A DNA stretch of 61,538 nt from Bacillota bacterium. Lineage in GTDB: Bacteria; Bacillota; Clostridia; Acetivibrionales; JANLFN01. The stretch covers positions 1 through 61,538 of the forward strand of contig JAEWTV010000137.1 of assembly GCA_023397675.1 (NCBI GenBank). Reading direction: 5' to 3'. The notes below the pieces were generated by a model, which was given only the letters and a program-made list of their open reading frames with translations, did no database searches and had not been told where the DNA came from. Each line of letters starts with the position of its first letter. The stretch's first letter is position 1. Positions 8,975 to 16,876 of the stretch are shown here, one piece after another. The position numbers were made by a program, and so were the translations under genes.

Positions 8975-9174
8975 AAAAACCCCCTAGTAAATTTTTTTAA
9001 GGTTTCTGTAATTTTTGATATATAAGGCTTCTGTATATATGATTCGAATAGTAAGGAAAATATAAGATTAGCTTCTATTATTTTACATTATATTACATAA
9101 GAAATCAAACACTATTTTGGTAAATTATAGATATGTAAGATACCAACAGTAAAGAACCGTCCCCAATTAAATAG

Positions 9175-9744
9175 CTATTGCTGTACCTGAGCCCCGCTCC
9201 TCTTTATTACTTCCTTTAAAGCCATGGTTGTTATAGGCGCACCTTTTGATGCATCATCCTTGTAATCCATTTTTCCAGGGTCTCCAATCCCCACAATAAC
9301 AATATTTTTCATACCGCGCAAAACACTTAATGTATCCCCACAAATCCTATCACTAAGAGTATCATTGCCCCATTTATCAACTGCATTTTCAATAATGTTC
9401 CCATCCTTTGTAATTGAGCAGGTCACATTTAGCCCATTACAGTCCTTACCCTTGGAGGAAACAGCCACAACACCCATTAGTTCAACATTCTCATTATCCA
9501 TTATTTTGACCATTGCCTCTTCGCCCCTGCCCACCCCTTTCATGCCCCTGTCATCAACCATAACAACAACAGGGTCATGATGAGCAATTTTAATAAGGTC
9601 AACAATCTGATCTCCTGTCAAAACGGTAGGATTCCCTGAAGAACCTGAAATACATCTTCCTCCTATATTTGAAGCTGCTATTTCTACAGCTCTTTGTGCA
9701 ACCCCGTCTCCATCTGTAACAAGTATTACTTTTCTTTTATTCAT
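9175..9744 (-). CDS. spoVAEA: Stage V sporulation protein AE, cytosolic (SpoVAEa-type)
   Basis: 189 residues beginning KRKVILVTDGDGVAQRAVE, matching the soluble SpoVAEa protein of the spoVA locus, which moves dipicolinic acid in and out of the forespore. Its exact biochemical role is unclear in any organism. A typical middle part is GRCISGSSGNPTVLTGDQIV, followed by DDRGMKGVGRGEEAM. There is no membrane segment. ATG follows CGGAGGGTTT. It is the last gene of the spoVAC-AD-AEb-AEa run, 38 bases after spoVAEb. Confidence 0.88.
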   Translation of the reverse strand: MNKRKVILVTDGDGVAQRAVEIAASNIGGRCISGSSGNPTVLTGDQIVDLIKIAHHDPVVVMVDDRGMKGVGRGEEAMVKIMDNENVELMGVVAVSSKGKDCNGLNVTCSITKDGNIIENAVDKWGNDTLSDRICGDTLSVLRGMKNIVIVGIGDPGKMDYKDDASKGAPITTMALKEVIKRSGAQVQQ

Positions 9745-9782
9745 AAACCCTCCGCAAGTGTTTACTTATGTGAAGAACAAAT

Positions 9783-10151
9783 CTATCTTTTGGCCTTTGG
9801 AGTAAATACAATCGATATTAGATAACCGAAAAATACAGCTGCTGCAATACCGGCGGCAGCTATTTTTAAACCTCCTGTGAACGCACCAAGCATGCCGTAT
9901 TTATCTACATCCAGAAATGCACCCTTTGCAAGAGTATACCCAAATCCGGTAAGAGGCACAGTTGCACCTGCTCCTCCAACATCTACAATTTTCTGATATA
10001 CACCTAACGCAGTCAATATGACACCGCACGTAACAAAAAGGACAAGTATTTTTGCAGAAGTAAGCTTTGTCTTATCTATTAGTATCTGTCCCACTGCACA
10101 TATAACTCCTCCAACAATGAAGGCACTTAAGTACATTAAGAAAATTTTCAT
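9783..10151 (-). CDS. spoVAE: Stage V sporulation protein AE, membrane (SpoVAEb)
   Basis: 122-residue integral membrane protein with about four hydrophobic segments and the conserved VDVGGAGATVPLTGFG stretch also found in SpoVAC. With SpoVAC it is thought to form the dipicolinate channel in the inner forespore membrane. ATG follows GAGGTGAATAA. It lies 25 bases downstream of spoVAD, in the same operon. Confidence 0.92.
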   Translation of the reverse strand: MKIFLMYLSAFIVGGVICAVGQILIDKTKLTSAKILVLFVTCGVILTALGVYQKIVDVGGAGATVPLTGFGYTLAKGAFLDVDKYGMLGAFTGGLKIAAAGIAAAVFFGYLISIVFTPKAKR

Positions 10152-10176
10152 TTATTCACCTCATTATATATATAAA

Positions 10177-11193
10177 CTATAAAGATGCATGAATTGAAAC
10201 TGCGTGGGCAATTCCCGGCATCGATTCACCCTGCAGGGAACTTAAGGGACTTTGCAGCGAACCGGTAGCCATAAATAATACATTTTTAATCGTTCCTTTC
10301 ATCAACTCCTTGTAAATAAACCCGGACAGTACAACAGCAGAACAGCCGCAACCGCTTCCACCACAGTGTGCATCCTGCGCATTCATATCAAATATCATTA
10401 CACCGCAGTCATTATACCTGCTGCTTATGTCATAACCCTGCTGCTTCACTAGATCAATGCAGATATCTCTTCCTAATGCTCCTAGGTCACCAGTAACAAT
10501 TAGATCATAAGCTTCAGGTTCTATCCCTAGATCCTTAAAATGTCTTACCATGGTATCAGCAGCTGCCGGAGCCATTGCCGCACCCATGTTGTTTACATCC
10601 TTAATACCCATGTCAACAATTTTGCCTGTAGTAACATGCTTGATATAAGGCCCATTGCCTGTATTTGACAAAAGTACTCCACCCGAACCGGTAACTGTCC
10701 ATTGTGCTGTGGGAGTCCTTTGACTTCCTAGTTCCAGAGGAAACCTGAATTGTTTCTCAGCTGAACAAAAATGACTTGATGTCATGCACACAAGATTATC
10801 CGCAAATCCGCCATCTATAAGCATTGATCCAATAGACATGGATTCAGCCATGGTTGAACATGCACCATAGATTCCCAAGAACGATATATCACTATCCCTT
10901 AAGCCATAGGTTGATGCAGTAATCTGATTAAGTAAATCTCCTGCAAGGACATAATTTATTTCATCCTTAGCTTTACCTGATTTAGTTATTATCTTTTCCA
11001 ATGTCTCACGTATGAGCTTTGATTCTGCCTTTTCCCAGCTTTTTTCTCCCCACATTTCATCATCTATTATCATATCAAAGTAATGTCTTAAGGGGCCTTC
11101 GCCTTCCTTTGGGCCGACTATCGATGCTGTAGATAATATGCTTGGAGGATTCTCGAGCCTTACGGTCTGTGCGCCTATTCTTTTCGATGCCAT
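10177..11193 (-). CDS. spoVAD: Stage V sporulation protein AD
   Basis: 338 residues with a thiolase-like fold; family members bind dipicolinic acid at the spore inner membrane. The N-terminus KRIGAQTVRLENPPSI and the segment GIYGACSTMAESMSIG (with the thiolase-position Cys) are characteristic, as are HCGGSGCGCSA and LQGESMPGIAHAVS near the C-terminus. ATG follows TGAGGTGAAAGA. It lies between spoVAC and spoVAEb with gaps of 25-30 bases. Confidence 0.95.
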   Translation of the reverse strand: MASKRIGAQTVRLENPPSILSTASIVGPKEGEGPLRHYFDMIIDDEMWGEKSWEKAESKLIRETLEKIITKSGKAKDEINYVLAGDLLNQITASTYGLRDSDISFLGIYGACSTMAESMSIGSMLIDGGFADNLVCMTSSHFCSAEKQFRFPLELGSQRTPTAQWTVTGSGGVLLSNTGNGPYIKHVTTGKIVDMGIKDVNNMGAAMAPAAADTMVRHFKDLGIEPEAYDLIVTGDLGALGRDICIDLVKQQGYDISSRYNDCGVMIFDMNAQDAHCGGSGCGCSAVVLSGFIYKELMKGTIKNVLFMATGSLQSPLSSLQGESMPGIAHAVSIHASL

Positions 11194-11222
11194 TCTTTCA
11201 CCTCATATGATTTTTGTAATTG

Positions 11223-11666
11223 CTACCAAATGATATAATGAAGAATACCTGCAATTATTGATGCAGAAATTCCGTAAACAATTACAGGCCCGGCTACTAC
11301 AAACATTCTTGCACCGACACCCATAATAAAACCTTCGCTTTTATACTCCATAGCAGGTGAAACAATCGAGTTTGCAAAGCCTGTTATAGGCACAATTGAA
11401 CCTGCCCCCCCAAAACGTCCAAGTTCATCATAAACATTTATTCCTGTAAAAAAGGCACCTAGGAAAATAAGTATCATGGATGTCATTGTCGCAACCAACT
11501 CCTGCTTATAACCGTTATATGCAATAATATTCGTAATAAACTGCCCGACTGTACATATTAAACCGCCCACCATAAAAGCGCGTATAACATTCCTTAAAAC
11601 CTTCGATTTGGGTGCTTTGTTTTCAACATACTTTGCATATTCCTGCTTTGTGTAAACACTTTTCAT
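11223..11666 (-). CDS. spoVAC: Stage V sporulation protein AC
   Basis: 147-residue membrane protein. It has a charged N-terminus (TKQEYAKYVENKAPKS), several hydrophobic segments and the FGGAGSIVPITGFANS motif shared with SpoVAEb. In Bacillus SpoVAC acts as a mechanosensitive channel for dipicolinate release. ATG follows GAGGTGAAGAAAAT. It is the first gene of the local spoVA run; a large hairpin (11713-11753) lies between it and the small upstream ORF. Confidence 0.93.
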   Translation of the reverse strand: MKSVYTKQEYAKYVENKAPKSKVLRNVIRAFMVGGLICTVGQFITNIIAYNGYKQELVATMTSMILIFLGAFFTGINVYDELGRFGGAGSIVPITGFANSIVSPAMEYKSEGFIMGVGARMFVVAGPVIVYGISASIIAGILHYIIW

Positions 11667-11712
11667 ATTTTCTTCACCTCATAAACATTTAAAATCCTTA
11701 CAGACGAAACAA

Positions 11713-11753
11713 GGTATATATGCTTATCATGTAAACATGACAGCTTATATACC
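11713..11753. repeat. Large imperfect hairpin upstream of spoVAC
   Basis: Arms 11713-11731 and 11736-11753 flank a TAAA loop; the ends GGTATAT and ATATACC match exactly, with a few interior mismatches. On the minus strand it is followed by TTGTTTCGT, only a weak T tract. It could be a partial terminator separating sigF and the 44-codon ORF from spoVAC, or an operator. Confidence 0.55.
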
Positions 11754-11820
11754 ATGAATTATTTTGTGCAGTAAAATTTTTAATATGCCTTAGCAGCAGC
11801 AGGTAAATTATTTCTAATTT

Positions 11821-11955
11821 TTATACGAATACGCCTCTGGTAGGAATTTTCGAAGTCTCAATACTTAAAAGTAATATAAGTGCAGCTATTGTACAAATAA
11901 GGAAAATGCCAATTAAAACAGATATGATTTTATGTCTTTTAATAACAGCAAACAT
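11821..11955 (-). CDS. 44-residue single-span membrane protein between sigF and spoVAC
   Basis: The open frame begins MFAVIKRHKIISVLIG with a basic start, has one hydrophobic helix (about residues 10-31) and ends SKIPTRGVFV. It has a clear ribosome binding site: AGGCGGTG, 6 bases before the ATG. I do not recognise a family. It lies in the 370-base gap between sigF and spoVAC, so forespore expression would be logical. The 82 bases between sigF and this ORF contain GTATA and AATAATA elements loosely like a sigma-F/G promoter. The remainder of the gap shows only the hairpin at 11713-11753. Confidence 0.55.
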   Translation of the reverse strand: MFAVIKRHKIISVLIGIFLICTIAALILLLSIETSKIPTRGVFV

Positions 11956-12036
11956 GAAAAACACCGCCTAAAACTAGTAGTTGCTACTATTATTCGAAAG
12001 GCATAAAAACAATATACATAAAAAAATAAAACAATT

Positions 12037-12777
12037 TTAGCTATTATCTATTTTTCTTCTTATATCTTCAATTATCTTTTTTTCAATCCTTGATACCTGC
12101 ACCTGTGAAAGTCCCAGCATGCCTGCAATCTGTGCCTGTGTTTTTTCCTTGAAATATCTTAAAACTATAATTTGCTTTTCCCTTGGCTTTAACGTTTCAA
12201 GTACCTGTTTCAACGCTATTTTATCAATTATATCAAGCTCATTGCTATTGCTTTCCGAATCTATTCTGTCTATAAGCAGAATTGGCGAGTTATCACCCTC
12301 GCTTACAGTATTGTAAAGCGATTCAGGCATACATCCCGCTTCCATAGCCATTACAAGTTCTTCAACTTGTATGTTGAGCCTGTCCGCAATTTCATTAACC
12401 GAAGGTTCCCTGCCAAGCTCCTTGCTCATTACTTCCTTGGTTATTCTCGCCTTACTGGATATTTCCTTCAAGGACCGGCTGACCTTAATAATGCCGTCAT
12501 CGCGTATAAACCTTTTTATTTCTCCAATAATCATTGGTACAGCATATGTTGAAAACCTTACATCATAGGATTTATCAAATTTATTGATGGCTTTGATAAG
12601 GCCGATACAGCCAATCTGAAACAAATCATCAGCTTCATAGCCTCTGTTCTGAAACCTCCGTACGATACTCCATACAAGACCTATATTTTTTTCTACCAGT
12701 AAGGATTGAGCGTCTTTATCCCCACTTTTGGCACTTTCTATAAGATCTAAGACATCAAAGTCCTGCAAATTATTCAT
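12037..12777 (-). CDS. sigF: RNA polymerase sporulation sigma factor sigma-F
   Basis: A 246-residue sigma-70-family factor, the first forespore-specific sigma. Region 2 is seen in GLVWSIVRRFQNRGYEADDLFQIGCIG and the following KSYDVRFSTYAVPMIIGEI; region 3 in RDDGIIKVSRSL; region 4 in TQAQIAGMLGLSQVQVSR, a helix-turn-helix for the -35 element. It is the third gene of the spoIIA operon, held inactive by SpoIIAB. ATG follows ACGGGGTAT. It is distinguished from sigma-G by the spoIIAA-spoIIAB context. Confidence 0.96.
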   Translation of the reverse strand: MNNLQDFDVLDLIESAKSGDKDAQSLLVEKNIGLVWSIVRRFQNRGYEADDLFQIGCIGLIKAINKFDKSYDVRFSTYAVPMIIGEIKRFIRDDGIIKVSRSLKEISSKARITKEVMSKELGREPSVNEIADRLNIQVEELVMAMEAGCMPESLYNTVSEGDNSPILLIDRIDSESNSNELDIIDKIALKQVLETLKPREKQIIVLRYFKEKTQAQIAGMLGLSQVQVSRIEKKIIEDIRRKIDNS

Positions 12778-12889
12778 ATACCCCGTTTACCTTTCCCTCG
12801 CGCAATACCTTAAAGATGTGAAACATTACATAATGTATTATTAATTATTGCCACTTTTGCATAATTATTACATTACATATTAAAATTTT

Positions 12890-13327
12890 TTAGTCATGCC
12901 CGAGAGACTTGAATTCCTTAGACATAGTTATGGTAGTACCCTTTCCAGTTTCAGACGCAACAACTACCCTGTCCATAAAACTCTCCATAACCGTAAAACC
13001 CATGCCTGATCTTTCCATTTCAGGTTTGGAGGTATATAAAGGCTGTCTTGCAAGTTCAATATCCTCAATACCAATACCCTCGTCCGAAACTGTTATTTCT
13101 ACCGAGTTTTTATAAAGCCTGCACTCCATCTTTACAATTCCTTCTTTGTTATCATAACCATGAATAATAGCATTTGTAACCGCTTCAGATACTGCAGTCT
13201 TTATATCCGTGAGTTCCTCTATGGTAGGATCAAGCTGTGAAACAAACGCCGCAGCAGTAACCCTCGCGAAAGACTCATTGTTAGATTTACTTAGAAATTC
13301 CAACCTCATTTCATTAACCGGCTGCAT
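12890..13327 (-). CDS. spoIIAB: Anti-sigma-F factor and SpoIIAA kinase
   Basis: 145-residue GHKL-fold serine kinase that binds sigma-F and phosphorylates SpoIIAA. The N box is in TAVSEAVTNAIIHGY, G1 in VSDEGIGIEDIE and G2 in ERSGMGFTVMESFMD. ATG follows GGGAGGCAAAAA. The gap to sigF is about 110 bases, longer than usual for this operon, and shows no terminator. Confidence 0.96.
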   Translation of the reverse strand: MQPVNEMRLEFLSKSNNESFARVTAAAFVSQLDPTIEELTDIKTAVSEAVTNAIIHGYDNKEGIVKMECRLYKNSVEITVSDEGIGIEDIELARQPLYTSKPEMERSGMGFTVMESFMDRVVVASETGKGTTITMSKEFKSLGHD

Positions 13328-13377
13328 TTTTTGCCTCCCTTATTTAAACAAAATTAATTTCATATTATTTAAGAAGT

Positions 13378-13719
13378 TTAACTTGTCATTAGTTCCATTG
13401 CATTATCCATGTTATCATAAACTGGAATAATTCTCAAAATTCCCGACATTTCAAATATTTTTTTTACCTGCGAATTCGGGTTTACAATTGCCACCTTGCC
13501 TCTAAGCTTTTGGATAGTCTTGTACCTTCCCATAATTACCCCTATACCTGAGCTGTCCATAAAATTGACTCTTGAAAAGTCAAAAACAACATTTTTAACC
13601 GAGGATTTAACCAACTCTGCGTCTACCTTTCGTTTCAGATATTCCACATAATGATGATCCAGTTCACCATTTATTATTACAATCAGAGTAGTACCCCTCG
13701 AAGATAATTTAATCTGCAA
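13378..13719 (-). CDS. spoIIAA: Anti-sigma-F antagonist
   Basis: 113-residue STAS-domain protein that, when unphosphorylated, displaces sigma-F from SpoIIAB. The phosphorylated serine lies in NFMDSSGIGVIMGRYK; by alignment Ser57 corresponds to B. subtilis Ser58. The start is TTG, after GGAGGGAGATTAAA. It is the first gene of the operon, behind a sigma-H-like promoter at 13775-13801. Confidence 0.96.
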   Translation of the reverse strand: MQIKLSSRGTTLIVIINGELDHHYVEYLKRKVDAELVKSSVKNVVFDFSRVNFMDSSGIGVIMGRYKTIQKLRGKVAIVNPNSQVKKIFEMSGILRIIPVYDNMDNAMELMTS

Positions 13720-13774
13720 TTTAATCTCCCTCCAGACGAATATATACCGGATATTTCCAGTTTACCATTTGTAT

Positions 13775-13801
13775 ATTCTCTAAAAGTTTCGTATACCCTT
13801 C
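13775..13801 (-). promoter_or_regulatory. Sigma-H promoter of the spoIIA operon
   Basis: On the minus strand GAAGGGTAT (13793-13801) and AGAGAAT (13775-13781) are 11 bases apart. They match the sigma-H pattern RNAGGAWWT / RNNGAAT with one mismatch, as expected for spoIIA, which is activated by sigma-H and Spo0A-P. The start codon lies about 55 bases downstream. Confidence 0.75.
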
Positions 13802-13843
13802 AAAGTAATATGTAACATTATGTAAATTTTAAAAAAGATAACA

Positions 13844-13872
13844 ACAAAAAAACCGGTTTTATAACCGGATTC
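13844..13872 (-). terminator. Terminator after whiA
   Basis: An AACCGG/CCGGTT stem around a short AT loop (13851-13870), followed on the minus strand by seven T residues. It separates whiA from the spoIIA promoter. Confidence 0.8.
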
Positions 13873-13905
13873 TTGTAATGAGACGTGTATATTCAGTTTT
13901 GGCTG

Positions 13906-14862
13906 TTATTTTTTGTTTGACCGTATACCCTCTGCAATATTATCAAGCTTTCTTAGCCTATGATTAACACCTGACTTACCAAGCGGAGGACTTAACATTT
14001 CCCCAAGCTCCTTAAGGTTGGCATCACTATGTTTGAGTCTTAGTTCCGCTACTTCTTTTAAGCTTTCAGGAAGTGAATCAAATCCTATTACATCCCTAAT
14101 ATATTCAATGTTTTCTATCTGCCGGATTGAAGCTTCAACTGTTTTACCAAGGTTAGCTGTTTCACAGTTAACTATGCGGTTAACGTTGTTACGCATTTCC
14201 TTGAGTATCCTTACATTTTCAAGTTCCAAAAGTGCAGAATGGGCACCAATTGCGTTAAGGAAATCAACAATGTTCTCACCTTCCTTGATATAGGTCACAT
14301 AACTCCCCTTACGCATGATTATTTTGGCATTAAGGTGGAACTTGTCAGCAACTTTAACCAGTTCCAGTGCAAGGTTGTGGTTATGGTTCGCAATTTCAAG
14401 GTGGTATGTCTTTTCAGGGTCACTGACAGAACCACCGGCCAAGAAAGCTCCTCTTAGGAACGCCTTTTTACAGCAACTTTTCTTTAACAGCGGTTGTGTC
14501 TCTATGGTAAAACCTTCCTCTGCTTCGTTGTCTTTCAGGTAGCTTATTCCCGTATCACTGAGAATTTTTCTAAGACCTGTTGCAGCTGAAATAACAAGGG
14601 TGTAAGAAATATGCTTTTTAAACTTTTTGGAACGTCTTATAAGTACCTGAGGGTAAATGTTATAAAGCTTTTTTATTATTGAAAAGACTCTGCGCGCGAA
14701 AGCAGCGTTTTCTGTAGATATTTTTATACTAAACCCGTTCTTGTTGGAATATCCTACTGCATAGCTGCTCCCTATTACTGACGCGAGCTCTGCAAGAAGA
14801 CAGCATCTGTCACTTATTTCAAGCCTGCATAATTCATTTTTAACTGTTGAAGAAAAAGACAA
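13906..14862 (-). CDS. whiA: WhiA-type DNA-binding protein
   Basis: 318 residues: an N-terminal LAGLIDADG-like domain (SFSSTVKNELCRLEI..., with FLRGAFLAGGSVSDPEKTYHLEI in the middle) and a C-terminal helix-turn-helix (ELGEMLSPPLGKSGVNHRLRK). In Actinobacteria WhiA is a sporulation regulator; in Firmicutes it affects cell division and chromosome segregation. The start is TTG after GGGGTAAGGTAAT. It belongs to the conserved rapZ-yvcK-whiA cluster, although here a debranching-enzyme gene sits between yvcK and whiA. Confidence 0.95.
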   Translation of the reverse strand: MSFSSTVKNELCRLEISDRCCLLAELASVIGSSYAVGYSNKNGFSIKISTENAAFARRVFSIIKKLYNIYPQVLIRRSKKFKKHISYTLVISAATGLRKILSDTGISYLKDNEAEEGFTIETQPLLKKSCCKKAFLRGAFLAGGSVSDPEKTYHLEIANHNHNLALELVKVADKFHLNAKIIMRKGSYVTYIKEGENIVDFLNAIGAHSALLELENVRILKEMRNNVNRIVNCETANLGKTVEASIRQIENIEYIRDVIGFDSLPESLKEVAELRLKHSDANLKELGEMLSPPLGKSGVNHRLRKLDNIAEGIRSNKK

Positions 14863-14902
14863 ATTACCTTACCCCCTGTAGAGCTCTTAATAGAGTGCAA
14901 CC

Positions 14903-16858
14903 TTACGAAATCAGTTTTCTATATACTCTCAATATTTCCCCTACGCTCCATGCCTGGGCAAACGCTCCCCTCGGCCAGTGTGGAAAATCACCGTCAAATA
15001 TTTCCGAAATACTTCCCAGACAAGCGTCATACAAATGATCAAAAAATGGTGTTATAAAACTTAACGCAGTTTGTTTGACTTTATCATCATTGCCATAAAC
15101 CCTTAAAAAGCCTGTCATAAAGGAACCCATAAGCCACGGCCATACCGTTCCCTGATGATATGCTCCATCTCTGCTCAATCTGTCACCTGAATAAACACCT
15201 CTATACTGTTTTGAATCACTTGATAAGGTCCTTAATCCATAAGGAGTATAAAGCTTATTCCAAACACAATCAACCACACACTTTGCTTTCTCACCTTCAA
15301 GAACTGGGAAAGAAAGGCTTACAGCCATAATCTGATTTGGTCTTATTTTCGAATCCTTTGTTTGTTCTATCACTACATCATATAAACAGCTGTCCTTTTC
15401 GTTCCAAAAGCATTCTATAAATGACTCTCTGGTCTTTTTGGCGAGGTTTTTATAATAATCGGTTTTCCAGCCCTTAAATTTATTGAGCTGAGCCATTACC
15501 ATAAGTGCATTGTACCAAAGAGCATTTATTTCTACAGCCTTACCATGCCTTGGCGTCACTACCCAATCATCGACCTTGGCATCCATCCAGGTAAGCTGCG
15601 TAGTCTCATTTCCTGCACTTACAAGGCCATCTTCAGTAACCTTTATATCAAACAATGTTCCATTAATAAAGTTCTCAACTATACTTTGCAGCGAACTATA
15701 AAGATTATCAATAACGAACCTCGAATCGCCGGTATATTCAATATACTTCTTGGCTGCTTCAAAGTACCATAACGCCGCATCAACACTATTGTACGCGGGT
15801 GATTCTCCCTCATCCGGAAATACATTTGGGATAAGTCCGTCTTTTACATACTTTGAAAAAGTGAGAAGTATTTCTTTAGCATCCTCATACCTGCCGGTAG
15901 CCAGTGTAATACCCGGGAAGGCTATCATGGTGTCCCTTCCCCAGTCGGTAAACCAAGGATAACCTGCAATTATTGTTTTTGCATTGGTTGACTGTCTATA
16001 CACTATAAAATCATCTGCAGCTCTTACCAGAAGGGAGTCAAAGTCATCTATGCAATTTGCTTTCTTTAGAATCTCGTTTATTCTCAATTGTTCATTTTTT
16101 AATGTTATTAAGCCATCTTTTTCAAACTCATTTTCAGTTGAGGCAACAAAGGTTATATACCTGTCATCATAAGGCTTAAGAGATATTTCATAGTAGCCCG
16201 GCATATAATGATCTTCAGACGGTGCCAATCCGCGCTCGCCTTCAACGGGGTATTCCATATTATAAAAGGTGCATCCCTCGGTTGCGGTAAACATACCAGT
16301 ATCACAATAAAGTCTTATTTTATTCTCCAGATTATATGGCGTTATAGTTACCGAGTTATACTCCACACTTTCCTTGAAGTCCATATATTTGCTTTTTGAT
16401 TCATAATGATGATCCCTATAGTTTACTATGGGGGTGATTCTCATGACGGCAGACGTCTCTCCGTTTACAACGTGGTATACCACACTGACTGTGTTTTTGC
16501 CGTATGTCATGCATATACTTTTTTCTAGTGATAGGCCTGCAACCCTGTAAGAATATTTAGGAAAAGGATTTTTTTCAAATTTCTCAAGATACTTATAGCC
16601 TTCTGCTGTAAAACCTGGAGTTCTAAAAGCTGCAAGTTCATACCTTGAACCATCTATAAAAAAGCTTTCTTCAATACTTGAAAGAATAAGGTGTCTCATG
16701 GTAGGGGGCTTAAGTGATGCAATGAGCAAACCATGGTATCTTCTTGTATTTGCACCTGATATGGTAGAACATGCATATCCACCTATTCCATTAGTGATAA
16801 GCCACTCTTTTTCTGTGCCTCTCTCAAAAGTCCTGAAATGTTTTCTGCCAAACTCCAT
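14903..16858 (-). CDS. Glycogen debranching enzyme (amylo-alpha-1,6-glucosidase type)
   Basis: 651 residues: an N-terminal GDE_N-type domain (WLITNGIGGYACSTISGANTRRYHGLLIAS) and a C-terminal (alpha/alpha)6 glucosidase domain. The latter contains AGYPWFTDWGRDTMIAFPG, with candidate acidic catalytic residues, and ends with TVWPWLMGSF and AFAQAWSVGEILRVY. It should hydrolyse alpha-1,6 branches of glycogen in the cytosol. ATG follows CCGGAGGAATTGTA. It lies 18 bases downstream of yvcK and 40 upstream of whiA in one direction, so it is probably cotranscribed with regulators of carbon metabolism and division. Confidence 0.9.
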   Translation of the reverse strand: MEFGRKHFRTFERGTEKEWLITNGIGGYACSTISGANTRRYHGLLIASLKPPTMRHLILSSIEESFFIDGSRYELAAFRTPGFTAEGYKYLEKFEKNPFPKYSYRVAGLSLEKSICMTYGKNTVSVVYHVVNGETSAVMRITPIVNYRDHHYESKSKYMDFKESVEYNSVTITPYNLENKIRLYCDTGMFTATEGCTFYNMEYPVEGERGLAPSEDHYMPGYYEISLKPYDDRYITFVASTENEFEKDGLITLKNEQLRINEILKKANCIDDFDSLLVRAADDFIVYRQSTNAKTIIAGYPWFTDWGRDTMIAFPGITLATGRYEDAKEILLTFSKYVKDGLIPNVFPDEGESPAYNSVDAALWYFEAAKKYIEYTGDSRFVIDNLYSSLQSIVENFINGTLFDIKVTEDGLVSAGNETTQLTWMDAKVDDWVVTPRHGKAVEINALWYNALMVMAQLNKFKGWKTDYYKNLAKKTRESFIECFWNEKDSCLYDVVIEQTKDSKIRPNQIMAVSLSFPVLEGEKAKCVVDCVWNKLYTPYGLRTLSSDSKQYRGVYSGDRLSRDGAYHQGTVWPWLMGSFMTGFLRVYGNDDKVKQTALSFITPFFDHLYDACLGSISEIFDGDFPHWPRGAFAQAWSVGEILRVYRKLIS

Positions 16859-16876
16859 TACAATTCCTCCGGTCGG

